Source of the DNA: Maylandia zebra
Lineage: Eukaryota > Chordata > Actinopteri > Cichliformes > Cichlidae
NCBI RefSeq assembly: GCF_041146795.1
Contig: NC_135173.1
Coordinates: forward strand, 53,508,365 to 53,572,364
Direction of reading: 5' to 3'
DNA length: 64,000 nucleotides
Part shown: positions 27,201 to 35,199 of the stretch, in pieces
Position numbering within the stretch: the stretch's first letter is position 1
How the letters are laid out: each line of letters opens with the position of its first letter
Notes under the pieces: model-generated
The model's input: the letters and a program-made list of their open reading frames with translations, nothing else
What the model was told of the DNA's origin: nothing
The model's database searches: none
Position numbers and translations under genes: made by a program

Positions 27201-30200
27201 CTCCAAGGAAGCCTTTAGGTGTGAAGTATTTTGAAATCCATACGCATCGATTCAGAACGTCAGCTTAGTCTGCGGCATCCTCATGAAAATCCCACGCATA
27301 TGTTGACATACACTGTCATTAGTCTAATATTCCAAGCTGACCCTCACGCTGCCATCCTCTCTCCCACAAAGAGGACTAAAAGTTGATTGGATTAGAGGAG
27401 CTTTAAGGCTAATGATTTCCCACTGTTTAAGAGAATGCCATATGCTGAAAATCAGCTGACAGTGATGTAGAGACGTGGCAATCTGGATGCACCTTAAAAG
27501 CCTCATCAGTCTCTAAAATGTTGACAAACTTCATGAAATTTATTTCAACGTGTTGCTGAAACAAATTTCATAAAGTTACGTGTCTTACAACTCACTGAAA
27601 GGGTGTTTATTCAATAATGGCAAAACCAGCCTGCCTGCTTCAGTTTCAGCCCCTTCAGAGTGGTTGACAGCTACTTTCAAAATGACACAAGATCTAATGT
27701 ATAGGCCTTCTGTCTGTCATTTTCTGCAGGAGCTGTAAGCGTCGCCGCTCGGTTGCCGTGGCTAAGGGGAGCGTTTATTTCGCCTGTCTCATCAAATTGT
27801 CTTTTTTCACCTCTCATGCATAATGAAAGATGGGTAATAATGCCTGATAGCAGGTATTAATTGCATCACATTCAAAATTAACAGATGGTGTTTACAGCTC
27901 AGATTAAGAAGAATGGGATCAAGTAGGCTGCGCATAAATGTTTGAAAGCTGTCGATTAGAACACATCAACAGCCATCCCCTGTAATTTCATACATCGGAC
28001 CCATGTGGACTGAAATTCTCAGGCTCCTGGCAAAATTGATGGCAATCCTGTCTTGTAGCATCTTGATTAGGGATGGGTACCGGTGTCCAGTGCCATGATG
28101 GCACCGGTTCTGACATAAACGGTAGTAACCAGACCGAAAAGCAGCGCACATTTCGGTGCTTTATTTCGGTGCTTTTTTTTCCCTGAGCTGTGATACACTT
28201 CTAGCCAATCGTTTTACGTTTCCGAGAATAGTAGGCGGGGCCAGGTACGTACGTTCTGTTAGCGCAGAGCTACAGATTAAAAATGCCCAAGGCGAAGCGG
28301 TTAAAGGTCTGGCTGTACTTCACAGCAAAATATGCAAACTCAGCAGCCTGCAACAAGTGCTTTAAACTGATACTGTGATACTGTCAAAGGAGGTAACACC
28401 AAGAATCCGATGAAACACCTGGCGACGCATAGCGTTTTTTTAAAAGCCGAGAAATGCGCCGTATTTGATGGCAGCAGCAGCCGTTCTTCTCTGCGTGAGT
28501 AGCTTAATGTTGTTCTTGTGTGATTTACGTTGAGTAGGCTAACCACGTTATTACATTAATGCATGTAAGGTGAACTAGGAAACATCATCATAGCTACATG
28601 CGGCTGTCTTCTTGTTTGATGGCAGATGCTCCCTTCACCCTGGCCAAAAAGGCTAAAATGACCAAAGAAAAAGTGGAAAACAGTTAAACATGAGAGGTTT
28701 TTGGACAAAGTTTGTGTTTTTTCCATTGATTAAGCACTGCTTCCAGCCAAGAGTGATACCATATATGCCCCATAGCTGCAGAAAAGGCTAACATTGTTAT
28801 CTTTTTACAGAAAAACAGCTGAACATGAGAGGTTTTTGGACCAATTTTGTGTTCTCCATTCTTTAAGCACCGGTTCGAGCACCGTTTAAGCACCGGCACC
28901 GTTTCAAAAGTACCGATTTGGCACCGGTATCGGATAAAACCTAAACGATACCCATCCCTAATCTTGATAGTTAAAGGATAAAAAGTGATTATACTTTGCA
29001 GCTACCAGTTAGCCAATTTACTGATTTTGGTCCACGAAACAACTGAAAAAAGTGGCTGTCAGGCAACAAGCTGTGATAAAAGCATTAAACCTTTCATTCA
29101 AGTTAGGCTCTTCGGGCAGAACTGCACCACTTGATGCTCAAGTTTTTTCACTTTCCAAGATCTCTACAGTGGCAAAATGAGGACCAGTCAACTTGAATTT
29201 CTTTTTGGTGAATTGGACAAAGTCACAGGGAACCAGATGTAACAACAGGGTGGGTGGAGTTGGTAAACGCCTGCTCTATTAAATGTGGTGCATCTGTCTG
29301 CCTCTGAATTTTATCACAGTATAGAAAGTAAGTAGAAAACCGCCAATAATGTTTATAGAGATATAAGAAGGAAAAAAATAAGAAGTATATTCTTCCTCCC
29401 CTCTAGCCACTCACAGATGGCTGCCCCTCCCTGATCCTAGTCCAGAGATTTCTTCCTGTAAAAAGGGAGGAGACTGAATCAGATTCTGATACATTTTGGC
29501 AGTTTAAAACTGGTTCTTAATTCACTTCAGTTTTATTTCTGTAGTGCTAAATCACAAAAACAGTCACTTTAAGGTGCTTTTTCATTGGAAGGTGAGGACC
29601 CTATGATAATAAATAGAAAATCCCAACAAACAAACCCCCTATCAGCAAGCACTTGGAAGAAAAACTCCCTTTTAACAGGAAGAAATCTCTGACAGAACCA
29701 AGCTCAGGGAGGGACAGCCATCTTCCGCAACCAGTTGGGTTGAGGTGAGGGAGGCAGGACAAAAGAAATCCACTGAAAGACAGCATTATATTAATAATAA
29801 CTAATGATTAAATGCAGACTGGTGTGTAAGCACAGCATTGAAAAGGTGAGTGAACAAGAAACACTCAGTGCATCATGGGAAACCCCCAGCAGCCTAGCAT
29901 AACTAAGGAAAGGTTCAGGGTCACCTGATCCAGCACCAACTACAAGCTTTTTCAAAAAGGAAAGTTTCAAGCCTAATTTTAAAAGAAGAGAGGGTGTCTC
30001 TCTCCCAAATCCAAACTGGGAGCTGGTTCCAGTGAAGAGGGGCCTGAAAGCTGAAGGCTCTGCCTCCCCTTCTACTTTTAAATACTCTACAATGACAAGT
30101 AAGCCTGCAGTCTTAGAGCAAAGAACTCTATAGGGATGATGCATTGCAATAAGGTCCTTAAGGTCCCTGGATTTAACAGGGAGCCAACGAAGGGAAGCCA

Positions 30201-32297
30201 ATAGGGGAGAAATATGCTCTCTGTTTCTAGTCCCTGTCAGCACTCTTGCTGCAGCATTTTGGATCAACTGAAGGCTTTTCAGTAAGTTTTTAGGGGAGTC
30301 TGATAATAATGTGGTTAGCACCGTTGCCTCACAGCAAGACGCTCCTGAGTTCAACTCCACCACCTGGCTGGGGCCTTTTTGTGTGGAGTCTGCATGTTCT
30401 CCCCGTATTTGCATGGGTTCTCTCCGGGTACTCCTGCTTCCTCCCACAATCCAAAGTCATGCAGTTATTGGGGTTGGGTTAACTGATGATTGTAAATTGC
30501 TCATAGGTGTGAATATGAGACTGAATGGTTGTCTGTCTCTTTGTGTTAGCCCTGCAACAGACTGGTGACCTGCCCAGGGTGTACCCTGCCTCTCCCATTA
30601 TGACAGCTGGGATAAGCTCCACCCCCCCCCCCACGACCCTGAATTAAATTACAGTAGTCCAGCCTAGAAGTAAAAAAAAAATAAAAAATGCATGAACTAG
30701 TTTTTCAGCATCACTCTAGGCAGGATGTTTCTAATTTTAGAGATATTGCGCAAATACAAGAAAGCATTCCTACATATTTGTCTAATATGCACACTGAACT
30801 ACATATCCTGGTCTAAAGCAACTCTCCGCTACCCACCTCATCAGATCTCTGAGTTTATCTTGTGCTTTTGTAACATGTTTATGTTACCGATTATAACCAT
30901 AAATAGAAGTATAAATACAAGCCAAATTACTGAATACCATCTTCGTAGTTCCTGGTACAGTAAGTGCCTCCAGGAGTACATTTTGCCATGATGACACACG
31001 CACACAGGCAGGGAGACATGACTCAGAAAAGGAAAAACAACACAAGCCTTGTTGTCGCCGTTGGTAAAAAATCCACATGACATTTCTTTTTTTAAAAAGT
31101 GCATTTAGCAGTGAAAAACATACAGCAGCACCAGCACTGACAACAGTCGCCTGTCTTTAGGAATCCACTCATTCCTGCATCAGTTCTGCTGTTGTCATGT
31201 GTTTCCTCAGTTTTTTTACAACCTCAAACACTCCTACACAGATTCAGTCCATCATCTGAATATATATAAGTTTTGTGACTTATATTTATTCATAGAGGTA
31301 CGCCCTGTAATAAAATGGCAGAGGTGGAAAAGTGAAGAGAAGACTGTCCACTGCGGTAATGGTTATAAGCAGCAGTAGTTACAATTATAGGATTCTTTTG
31401 GGACAGCTATTAAACACAGAGTAAAATAAAGTATTCTAACTTGTAGTGGTTCAGCACAAAGTGAAACCCAGAAGCCTCAGTTAAAGGATCCACCAGTCAC
31501 ACCAGTTCTGGCACAACTAAGAAGTGACTAGAGATGCAAGGCGGTGGATTAAGGTAGAACTAAATACTTCAGACATGGTTCTTGTTGGCTCGTGCTTACA
31601 CAACAGTAAGAAACCAGTTGTTACACATGGGCAGCCACCTAAATGAAGCTGATGTTTGGGCTTCCCTCTGGATGTTTCCATTAACTGGTGCTTGGCTACA
31701 CCAGCTGTCCTGTTACCACAAGAGTAAAACTTACACAGCACATAGGTACAGAAGCCATAAGAAGACAGTCCATTTGTAACACACCTCTTTCCACTTTAGC
31801 TGCTTGATGCTTATCTTCAGTGCCTCCAGAGAGGTTTTGGCTTTTGAAGTGTCTACCGTCACAGGTCTCCTCTTCTTTGCAAGCTTGAATCCCTCCTCTC
31901 TGCGCATCTCTTCGATGTTTTTGGATGTGTGGATGGTGACATAGTTGCCATTGGGCTCTGACTTCCGCTGCAGTATCTTTCCAGTTCCCTTGACTTGAAG
32001 TGTCCGCTCATACCCCAGTCTGTTTAAGTTTTTCTCAGAGGAAACTACAGAGCCTTGCGATGCCACATCAGAAGTGTGTCTCTTGTCCTCTCTGCCGGGC
32101 TTACTGCGACTTTTACCTGTTTGTTTGCAGGGAAGAGAGGTGCTGGATGCATCTGTGCTGGTGGGATGATCTGGTGAGACAGAGGCAGAAGGAGAGGAGC
32201 CCGGCACCTGCTCTTCTGTATCCACTCCCTCCTTCTCTGCATCTTCGCCAAATGATTTCATTTGCTCGACTTGAACCTTGACATACTGATCACTCAT
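5619..32297 (-). CDS. ttll11: TTLL11, tubulin polyglutamylase (10 coding exons, 731 aa)
   Basis: TTLL11 ligates glutamate chains onto tubulin tails on ciliary and cytoplasmic microtubules. Coding exons, 5' to 3': 32297-31785, 20462-20363, 19353-19220, 16508-16218, 16102-15818, 15640-15545, 15459-15347, 9870-9625, 8304-8198, 5929-5619. All have GT/AG borders, the phases agree, and the total is 2196 nt. Exon 1 (residues 1-171) is a low-complexity N-terminus ending in a conserved TVDTSKAKTS motif. The ATP-grasp ligase domain spans about 172-510. It includes FIVKPDGG (K267, ATP binding), QEYIQKPLLID near 300, HLTNYSLN (359-366) and LLEVNSNPSM (E459/N461, metal binding). Residues 511-629 match the cationic microtubule-binding region (KQFNYLRL). 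The first ATG (MSDQYV) was chosen; the frame stays open upstream only through a GTG. The exon 7/8 junction is phase 2 and forms a valine. Intron 1 is 11.3 kb and holds the Gypsy element. The identification rests on recalled human TTLL11. Confidence 0.95.
6605..7200. repeat. Fold-back repeat, copy 1 (TTLL11 intron 9)
   Basis: It shares several blocks with 48410-48850: TTTTACTTTGAAGG, a nearby CTGTTTC/CAGTTTC word, GCAAGTCAGCATCTTCCATGCAAAC, and CTAGCAACCACCTGCTAAC. Its two halves are loosely inverse to each other. No open frame looks like a transposase. Confidence 0.55.
8940..9480. repeat. Degenerate tandem repeat, about 165-bp unit (TTLL11 intron 8)
   Basis: GAGGTCAGAGGTCAAATG recurs near 8989, 9151 and 9321. 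Each occurrence is followed by a ...ATATTTAGATT...-like stretch and then, in the first two units, a ...CAATGCAAACA..GGCAG... block. That gives about three decayed units with a period of 160-170 bp. Confidence 0.55.
10462..10705 (-). mobile_element. LINE 3' UTR fragment, 5'-truncated
   Basis: It is colinear with 29525-29770, from the TTTTATTTATA start through GGAAGGAAAAACTC and AACAGGAAGAAACCTCTGGCAGA to the GAGGGGGGGAG end. In the longer copy this sequence is continuous with a reverse-transcriptase frame on the minus strand, so here it is the untranslated 3' tail of the same LINE. It lies in TTLL11 intron 7. Confidence 0.7.
11821..11928 (+). repeat. (TG)n microsatellite plus 61-bp duplicated segment, copy A
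   Basis: An uninterrupted TG tract (11821-11867) is followed by 61 bp (11868-11928) that recur at 15266-15326 with only two mismatches, also directly after a TG tract. Confidence 0.9.
13857..14700 (-). mobile_element. Degenerate Tc1-like transposon (minus orientation)
   Basis: The left end carries GTGCAAAAGTCTTGACCCA, followed by TTGCTAGGAAAATGGGAAGT and CAATATTTGGTATGACCACC. These are words I recall from the antisense strand of a fish Tc1-like family. Frames are broken by stops and large deletions, so it is inactive. It lies in TTLL11 intron 7. Confidence 0.6.
15219..15326 (+). repeat. (TG)n microsatellite plus 61-bp duplicated segment, copy B
   Basis: The TG tract (about 15219-15261) is followed by a short TCCGT insert and then 15266-15326, a 59/61 match to copy A. 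This copy ends only about 20 bp from the end of TTLL11 exon 7 (15347), just inside intron 7. Confidence 0.9.
16747..17714 (-). mobile_element. Degenerate Tc1-like transposon (minus orientation), in TTLL11 intron 3
   Basis: The left end is TATACACTGCTCACAAATTTT and the right end is GTTCCCTTAATTTTCTATAAGCAGTG, matching the ...CTGCTCAAAAAAAT... ends of a widespread fish Tc1-like family. The interior (about 17000-17290) aligns to the inverse of 37040-37150, around CCTTTCNCGTCTGTC and ATCTGTGAAAAGTACAGGGC. The transposase frame is broken in several places. Confidence 0.7.
17827..18144 (-). other. Unexplained 105-codon open frame in TTLL11 intron 3
   Basis: The minus strand is open for 105 codons with mixed composition, including MKGSVMQVNGDKVSEFHEWD near the start and a proline-rich end. 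It falls between TTLL11 exons 3 and 4, which join cleanly in phase without it, so it is not a constitutive exon. A GC-rich patch at 17890-17960 stands out from its AT-rich surroundings. It may be an unrecognised repeat, an exon of a nested gene, or chance. No family was recognised. Confidence 0.25.
19409..20235 (+). mobile_element. Degenerate Tc1-like transposon (plus orientation), in TTLL11 intron 2
   Basis: It begins with CACTGGTCACTTTGTTAGGTG and ends near GAATAAAGTGCCTGG, the recognisable ends of the fish family with CACTGGCCACTTTATTAGGTAC-type termini. Transposase traces in order include TGGTCTGATGAGTCAAAG, GTGTGGGGAATATTTTCTT and CTTCCAGCAGGATAAAGC (a decayed QQD box). Frames are disrupted and the catalytic triad is not preserved. 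Confidence 0.75.
21567..21836 (+). repeat. 5' LTR of the Gypsy element
   Basis: It starts TGTAACGATGG and ends GAACGTTACA, so it has TG...CA borders; the outermost TGTAAC/GTTACA form a short inverted repeat. An AATAAA signal lies at 21787-21792. Comparison base by base shows no difference from the 3' LTR. Confidence 0.95.
21838..21851 (+). promoter_or_regulatory. Primer binding site, complementary to tRNA-Leu 3' end
   Basis: TGGTGTCAGAAGTG begins 1 nt after the LTR. Its complement, CACTTCTGACACCA, matches my memory of the 3' acceptor end plus CCA of vertebrate tRNA-Leu(CAA). Confidence 0.75.
21922..22887 (+). CDS. gag: Gypsy gag (capsid plus zinc knuckle), 321 aa
   Basis: Gag packages element RNA into particles. 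The N-terminus is basic; residues about 90-240 resemble a retrotransposon capsid (KFSGKTPWEVIAQFELLA, then the ALQRRFG and LARDQFLQAL regions). A single CX2CX4HX4C zinc knuckle (CWGCGQVGHLIRQC) lies at about 294-307. The ATG at 21922 is the first with a long open frame after the primer site. The stop TAG (22885-22887) lies inside a hairpin that follows a slippery heptamer, so a fraction of ribosomes should shift into the protease frame before reaching it. Confidence 0.9.
   Translation: MLPGRIKKETEEREVCPRSPAHGVRETALRLSAEAGFSLGLTRLGNCSHSGRDSGGKESTSLGAPSRDVNKHGGAQQAAAHIKTPKFSGKTPWEVIAQFELLAVAAGWSEEHKALQLALCLCEDAAACLLLLTEEQRGDYNALVGALQRRFGQYNQPVLLRSEFHNRRRLPGEPLRILAHEVECLCRRAYDSMPPSVQVELARDQFLQALSPKELRMQTQLARPATLSAALELALEREMLAGSSGGADDAHVVRAVSAPVEQTETPAGLCSLVQAASLQSPSPRAGPHRRPQSCWGCGQVGHLIRQCPKLAAVQGNAHGPV
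22863..22904 (+). promoter_or_regulatory. Predicted -1 programmed ribosomal frameshift signal, gag to protease
   Basis: The heptamer G_GGA_AAC (22863-22869) is in the correct zero-frame register for gag. After a 7-nt spacer, GGCCCGTGTA (22877-22886) pairs perfectly with TACACGGGCC (22895-22904) around an 8-nt loop. An outer CCCA/TGGG pairing (22871-22874 with 22905-22908) can extend the stem across a 2-nt bulge. The gag stop lies in the stem/loop boundary. Slippage by -1 enters the protease frame. Confidence 0.85.
22865..23462 (+). CDS. pro: Gypsy aspartic protease frame
   Basis: This frame is -1 relative to gag and is entered at the frameshift site; its own open frame extends back to 22728 but lacks an ATG, which supports entry by shifting. 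It carries the retropepsin signature LLDTGSNATLV (codons near 23030-23062) and a later ILGLDFL box (about 23230), the second conserved feature of the fold. It runs past the nine-C tract at 23325-23333 and stops at 23462, overlapping the pol frame by about 160 nt. Only the part before the C tract looks like protease; the tail does not. Confidence 0.8.
23302..26496 (+). CDS. pol: Gypsy pol: reverse transcriptase, RNase H, integrase
   Basis: The open frame is 1064 codons. Reverse transcriptase spans about residues 100-275, with D190 in STLDLRSG and the YLDD box at 252-255. RNase H spans about 390-500, with D401 in DTDAS, E in RRELLAVV near 440, and RTDHAAL near 465. Integrase has an HHCC zinc domain near 646-680 (HFGVSK, then CRSCDAC) and a D709, D769, E805 core with exact D35E spacing. 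A C-terminal GPY/F-like module follows (WVGPCSVLERV...YRVQLP). The ATG at 23302 lies inside protease sequence and is probably not used; pol would normally be made as a protease-pol fusion. The stop falls 15 nt into the 3' LTR. All catalytic residues checked are present. Confidence 0.93.
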   Translation: MGRRCRLFPPPVCTASAAASTSTAETPADPPAEQRAEEEERLSAVRSIWSKNCEGLTPQQQESLWQVLKEFSDIFALKESDVGLTHLVEHVIETGDAQPIKVRPRRLPLAHQEAADRELCEMMKAGIIEPSDSPWASAVVMVPKKKSPRMRFCVDYRPLNKVTKKDSYPLPRIDESLDLVAGSSWFSTLDLRSGYWQVPLSPESRPKTAFCTNRGLWQFKVLSFGLCNAPATFERLMDSVLAGVPRQRCLVYLDDLLVHGSSFDAALDALRQVLERVAAAGLKLHPDKCHFMRREVEFLGHKLGREGISTLEEKIHTITEWPTPADQKQLKSFLGLASYYRRFVKGFSSIAAPLFHLLQKDRDFIWTQDCQQAFNTLRKSLTESPVLAPPDPTLPFVLDTDASNVGLGAVLSQVGPEGEKVVAYFSRVLNRSERRYCVTRRELLAVVAGVRHFKYYLCGTAFVIRTDHAALQWLMSFREPEGQVARWLEELQAFNFTVEHRAGTHHSNADALSRRPCAAAGCRYCEKREEIERELTTIDGAAQLACRALLVVDAAEWRARQEQDTDLLPVLQWLEKGEQPLWDEVTGFSICTRGLWAKFAALRLKEGVLERAWKDPATGEERWQVVVPRSLRSAVLEACHGSTGSGHFGVSKTLRRLRQGYYWGQQRRDVEDFCRSCDACSSHKGPQDQSRAQLQQQPAGAPMERVAVDVMGPFPRTDRGNRYVLVAMDYFTKWPEAYAIPDQEAETVADVLVEGMFSRFGTAETLHSDQGRNFESKVFAAMCERLGIKKTRTTPLHPQSDGLVERFNRTLAQQLAILTSEHQRDWDYHLPLILMAYRSAVQDSTQCTPALLMLGRELRTPAELAFGKPPDAPEAPPGRDYARKLQDRLDSAHSYAREQLAKAGLRQKRNYDITTKGRHFRAGELVWVYSPKRKKGRCPKLDSSWVGPCSVLERVGEVVYRVQLPPRGRIVALHRDRMAPYRGQSLPSFPEGRVQSVHDPAQRGPRPGLRSPPSDSSPQSPDAPRPPQGLRRSRRERRLPPRLRDCVVPSGTRNLLLGGQCNDG
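26470..26481 (+). promoter_or_regulatory. Polypurine-like tract for plus-strand priming
   Basis: CTGGGGGGGCAG directly precedes the 3' LTR. It is G-rich but interrupted by a C, so it is a weak example of a polypurine tract, identified mainly by position. Confidence 0.5.
26482..26751 (+). repeat. 3' LTR of the Gypsy element
   Basis: It is 270 bp and identical to the 5' LTR. It includes the last five codons of pol with the TAA stop, and an AATAAA signal. It is followed by the GTAT target duplication. Confidence 0.95.
26756..28059. other. TTLL11 intron 1 sequence with no recognised feature
   Basis: AT-rich intronic DNA. No exon-like frame, microsatellite or transposon end was recognised between the Gypsy element and the hAT copy. 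Confidence 0.5.
28068..28960 (+). mobile_element. hAT transposon copy with BED zinc-finger remnant
   Basis: The ends TAGGGATGGGTACC and its inverse (TACCCATCCCTA) are a perfect 12-bp terminal inverted repeat. An exact 8-bp target duplication ATCTTGAT flanks it (28060-28067, 28961-28968), the hAT hallmark. From 28282 the plus strand encodes MPKAKRLKVWLYFTAKYAN and then AACNKC, the start of a BED-type zinc finger as in ZBED/hAT transposases, but it is broken by frame changes soon after. The remaining transposase is deleted. Confidence 0.9.
29525..30310 (-). mobile_element. L2/CR1-type LINE, 3' end (RT C-terminus plus 3' UTR)
   Basis: The minus strand encodes a typical LINE C-terminal stretch, including LQLIQNAAARVLTGTR and ISPLLASLRWLPVKSR, read from about 30290 downward. 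It runs into a 3' UTR (29770-29525) shared with 10462-10705. The frame lacks the usual downstream consensus order in places, so the copy has internal deletions. It is 5'-truncated, as is normal for LINE insertions. Confidence 0.8.
30311..30640 (+). repeat. tRNA-headed dispersed repeat (SINE-like)
   Basis: It opens with GTGGTTAGCACCGTTGCCTCACAGC, and GAGTTCAACTCC looks like a decayed B box of a tRNA-derived promoter. The body is the familiar fish block CATGTTCTCCCCGT ... GGGTTCTCTCCGGGTACTCC ... GACAGCTGGGATAAGCTCCA. A C tract and GACCCTGAATTAAATTA close it. A shorter relative lies at 3290-3450. Confidence 0.75.
30650..31784. other. TTLL11 intron 1, 5' end, no recognised feature
   Basis: The sequence between the SINE-like repeat and exon 1 shows no recognisable exon or mobile element. 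Short open frames here start at non-ATG codons or lack codon bias. Confidence 0.5.
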
Positions 32298-33439
32298 TAT
32301 GCGAAACGCGATGTGTGACGCCTCTGGCCAGGGCACCGCTGTGCCACAGGGTGCAGTAATCCGACGCCGGCGAGCTAACGGTGTTCAGATACAATGAAGT
32401 ACGCATTGCTGGCTTAAACGGCCAATTAACAAATGAAAGCCATTTCTCTGCGGTCAGCTCGCTTACCAAATAGAGCAAAGGGATGCCCTCAGACGTACAC
32501 GTTACTGAGCAAGATAACGCTTGACCATCCCAGGCTTGACAGCTAGCGTGTTAACCGGCTGGTCACAATATTTAACTATCAGCTTCGAGAAGCTAGCGGT
32601 TCTCTCGAGCTGGCAGCTAGAGGCAGGCGGCACTTGTAGCCAACACTGCTAGCTCCTTAAAGGGAGCTAAACCCGACGTTAGCCTGTCAAACTTCATTCG
32701 GCTAACGCATGGCTCGGAGCCCGGTTAGAGACACTAAGCCTCAACTCATGATAGACTTTATCTTACCAGCAACGATATCTACTTAGCATAGCAGCGCCCA
32801 GCGTTACGACGGAGCCCACAGTCCACTGCTCTACGGTATGTGTGTGTGTTGTCCTCCCTGTGTTGTTAAGCAGCAGAAGCCAGTGTACAGCGCGTCGCCC
32901 AGCCTCCATCTGGTTTGGAACCCAGCTGATGCTGCCTTTGGGGTTCCTCGTAATTCCCTGTATTCCCATACGGCTCATCACCGTATTATTTGATCAAATG
33001 AGAAACGGTCGCTTTTCCCACACCAAGTGGTTTACAATCTGTAGCTTTAATTACGGTGAGTATGTGTGTTTAATAATCTATTAATTCAATTTGGTGATAT
33101 TGCAAAGCCAGGGGAAAATGCTCTGACAAAGAAAGTCTAAATTCCATTCATAGCGAGGATAATCTGTGCACCTTGAAGCAGGTGCCTTTCCCATGTATTT
33201 ATCTAGTCTAAAAACCATGTATAGTTGTAAAGCTATGCAGTGACTGTGTGCACTGTGAATAACCTCTTCTTCGATATCAGCACACTTATACACTGACAAA
33301 TGCTCTGGTTATTCTAGAGCTCGGTCATCTCTCTCCATGACAACAGCAAAAACTCTGCTCCTAACACAAGCGCAACACATTTCCGGAGCACTAGTTTTCC
33401 CCAAACTGTTTTCGGAAAAGATACCACTATCTATCAAGG
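32298..33439. promoter_or_regulatory. Divergent promoter interval between TTLL11 and the RIIa gene
   Basis: TTLL11 reads away to the left and the RIIa-domain gene to the right, so this 1.1-kb gap must hold both promoters and 5' UTRs. The TTLL11-proximal half is richer in GC and CpG (around 32310-32960) than the surrounding introns. No clear TATA box was seen on either side, in keeping with CpG-type promoters. Confidence 0.5.
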
Positions 33440-34229
33440 ATGGACGCAAGTAATTCCACACCTCATGGATTAAAAAGTTTGCTGGAGAGTTTATCCAGAG
33501 CAGCTCTCCTGGCGCAGCCAGATGACATCCCACGGTTCCTGTGTGCACATGTGGAGAACATGATCAAATTCAGCGACGATCAACAGTTAAAAGACATCAT
33601 CGAGGTCATCTTCCGGTATCAGTGCCAGTGGGGTAAATGCGATGTTTTTAATGTTAAGAAGGAGTGCCCTAATGGAAGTCCTTCTTGTAGAGACAAACTT
33701 GGAAGCTTTCTTTCATCGGCTCAGGGCACCTATGTTAAGTTAACTGTATTTCAGTTTATTACCGGGACATAAACACTACAGAATTGTCAGTCAAATTTAC
33801 TATGACTGAGAGTGTAATTCCTCTGTAATTAAATGGAATTTCAATGCATTTCATTTGAAATTACAACGTAATTATATTTAACCACACATATCTAAAAGGG
33901 CTACACTAGAATAAGAGGGTGACAGTTTTTATTTTTATTTATTTATTTTTCTTACAAAAAACAAAGAATACTACTGTAAGTACATGTAAGTACTTTTAAA
34001 AACTGCATAAAAGGAATTGTAAACACTGCATAACTTTACATATTTTATAGGAAACAAGAAGTACTTACATTGTAGGTAAATAGTGGATAAATTATTTTAA
34101 ATAGTGCCTAAACTGTGGGTGTTTTACAGGAAAAGGACAAAGTATTCTGTAGGTATTTTTAAGTAGTAAATTTATAAATTTATGTGGTTTATGGGAAAGA
34201 AGAAATAATGCACAGTAAGTCTCTCCCTC

Positions 34230-34278
<49 letters not shown>

Positions 34279-34784
34279 TTACTACGCATATATATATATA
34301 TATATTTATACAAAAAGTAAGGTTTGAAAACACTTTTTTCCTCAGGATTCTTTAAGTGCCATGTCCCTGCCTAAACATACACTAGTGTAATATAATGCTT
34401 TCAAAAGCTCTCACTCATGTTTTAGGATATATGGGTTACTTTCTTTGCTTTAATTAATCTTTCCTGACCTTTGCAGAGCAAACCTTCTTCAAAGATAAAA
34501 GGAACTGGACAGAAACCCCAAGACCATGTTCAGAGAAGTTTCCTATATCCACATCCAGTGCATTCTCTGTGTTCCCCGTGTCATCACCCCCCAGGAAGAA
34601 TAGCAAGTCTTTAGTTGATGCTCCAAGCCATCATGAGAGTGTGTGTCCAAGTACTAAAGAAGATCAGCTCCACTCCAGAAAGCAGATTCAAAGACCATCT
34701 GTTCTGCCAGTACTCCCCACTCAGAAGCCTTCAAAAGGGTCAGGGACAGAAATCAACCAAAGAGTATATCTGCTCTCTGGCTGA
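33440..34784 (+). CDS. RIIa-domain protein, CABYR-like (two exons, frame doubtful)
   Basis: The first exon, 33440-33733 (98 codons), encodes a type II PKA regulatory-subunit dimerisation/docking-like fold: GLKSLLESLSRAALL then QPDDIPRFLCAHVENMI at residues 10-42, like CABYR and SPA17, which dock A-kinase anchoring proteins in sperm flagella. A donor TAT|GTTAAG joins in phase to an acceptor at 34478/34479. The second exon reads QTFFKDKRNWTETPRPC and onward to a stop at 34784, giving about 200 residues in total. The downstream 34.7-35.2 kb stretch is open in another frame with coding-like composition, so either the stop is real or a 1-nt frame error separates two parts of one long exon. The RIIa match is clear; the orthologue is not certain. 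Confidence 0.6.
34233..34306. repeat. (AT)n microsatellite in two blocks
   Basis: Pure AT runs at about 34233-34275 and 34288-34305, separated by AGACTTACTACGC, in the intron of the RIIa gene. Confidence 0.9.
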
Positions 34785-35199
34785 TTTTCATTACCATAAT
34801 AAAGACACACATAGCTCACCAGCTGACCAGAGCTTGGGGTCAGTTAGCACCGACAAAGGGCCAACACCACAAAAGGATCTGGGCCTACAAAATTTAAAAG
34901 CAAAGCCCGGACCATCTGTGATACAAGTTCCTTACAGACCTAAAGGAGGGTATATAGTAGATCCAGAACTAGAGCCAAAGAGAGGCAGGGCAGGGCCTTT
35001 TACAAATAGGGGGGCCTTGCTTTTTGGCAGAAAGAGCAATGTGCTGGACGGCCTAAATGTCCAGAACAATCCTGAGTTGTTATTCGTCAGTCAGTCAGTC
35101 AGTCAGTCAGTCAGTCAGTCAGTCAGTCCTCTGAGGAGCATCGATTCTCCCCTGGTTGAGGTGTCTTTACCAAGAGGGATTGACGTGACTTCAGTGTAG
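34740..35199 (+). pseudogene. Possible frame-shifted continuation of the RIIa-gene exon
   Basis: A second plus-strand frame is open from 34615 to 35199. From about 34740 its composition is coding-like (VIQVPYRPKGGYIVDPELEP and KRGRAGPFTNRGALLFGRKS). It contains an (AGTC)n tract read as repeating S-Q-S-V, then a unique tail to the stop. The overlap with the frame that stops at 34784 suggests a single 1-nt change between 34720 and 34784, whether mutation, assembly error or allele. Alternatively it could be an alternative reading frame. Confidence 0.4.
35086..35128 (+). repeat. (AGTC)n tetranucleotide microsatellite
   Basis: About 10.5 perfect units. A 4-bp unit in possible coding sequence means that each unit gained or lost shifts the frame unless changes come in threes. 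Confidence 0.9.

Noticed and set aside
30311-30360. A functional tRNA gene at the head of the dispersed repeat
   Set aside because: Only a decayed B-box-like word is visible; no cloverleaf can be drawn. It is a SINE-like head, not a tRNA gene.
32298-32336. N-terminal extension of TTLL11 exon 1 beginning MPWPEAS
   Set aside because: The first codon is GTG, not ATG. The first real ATG in frame is at 32297.
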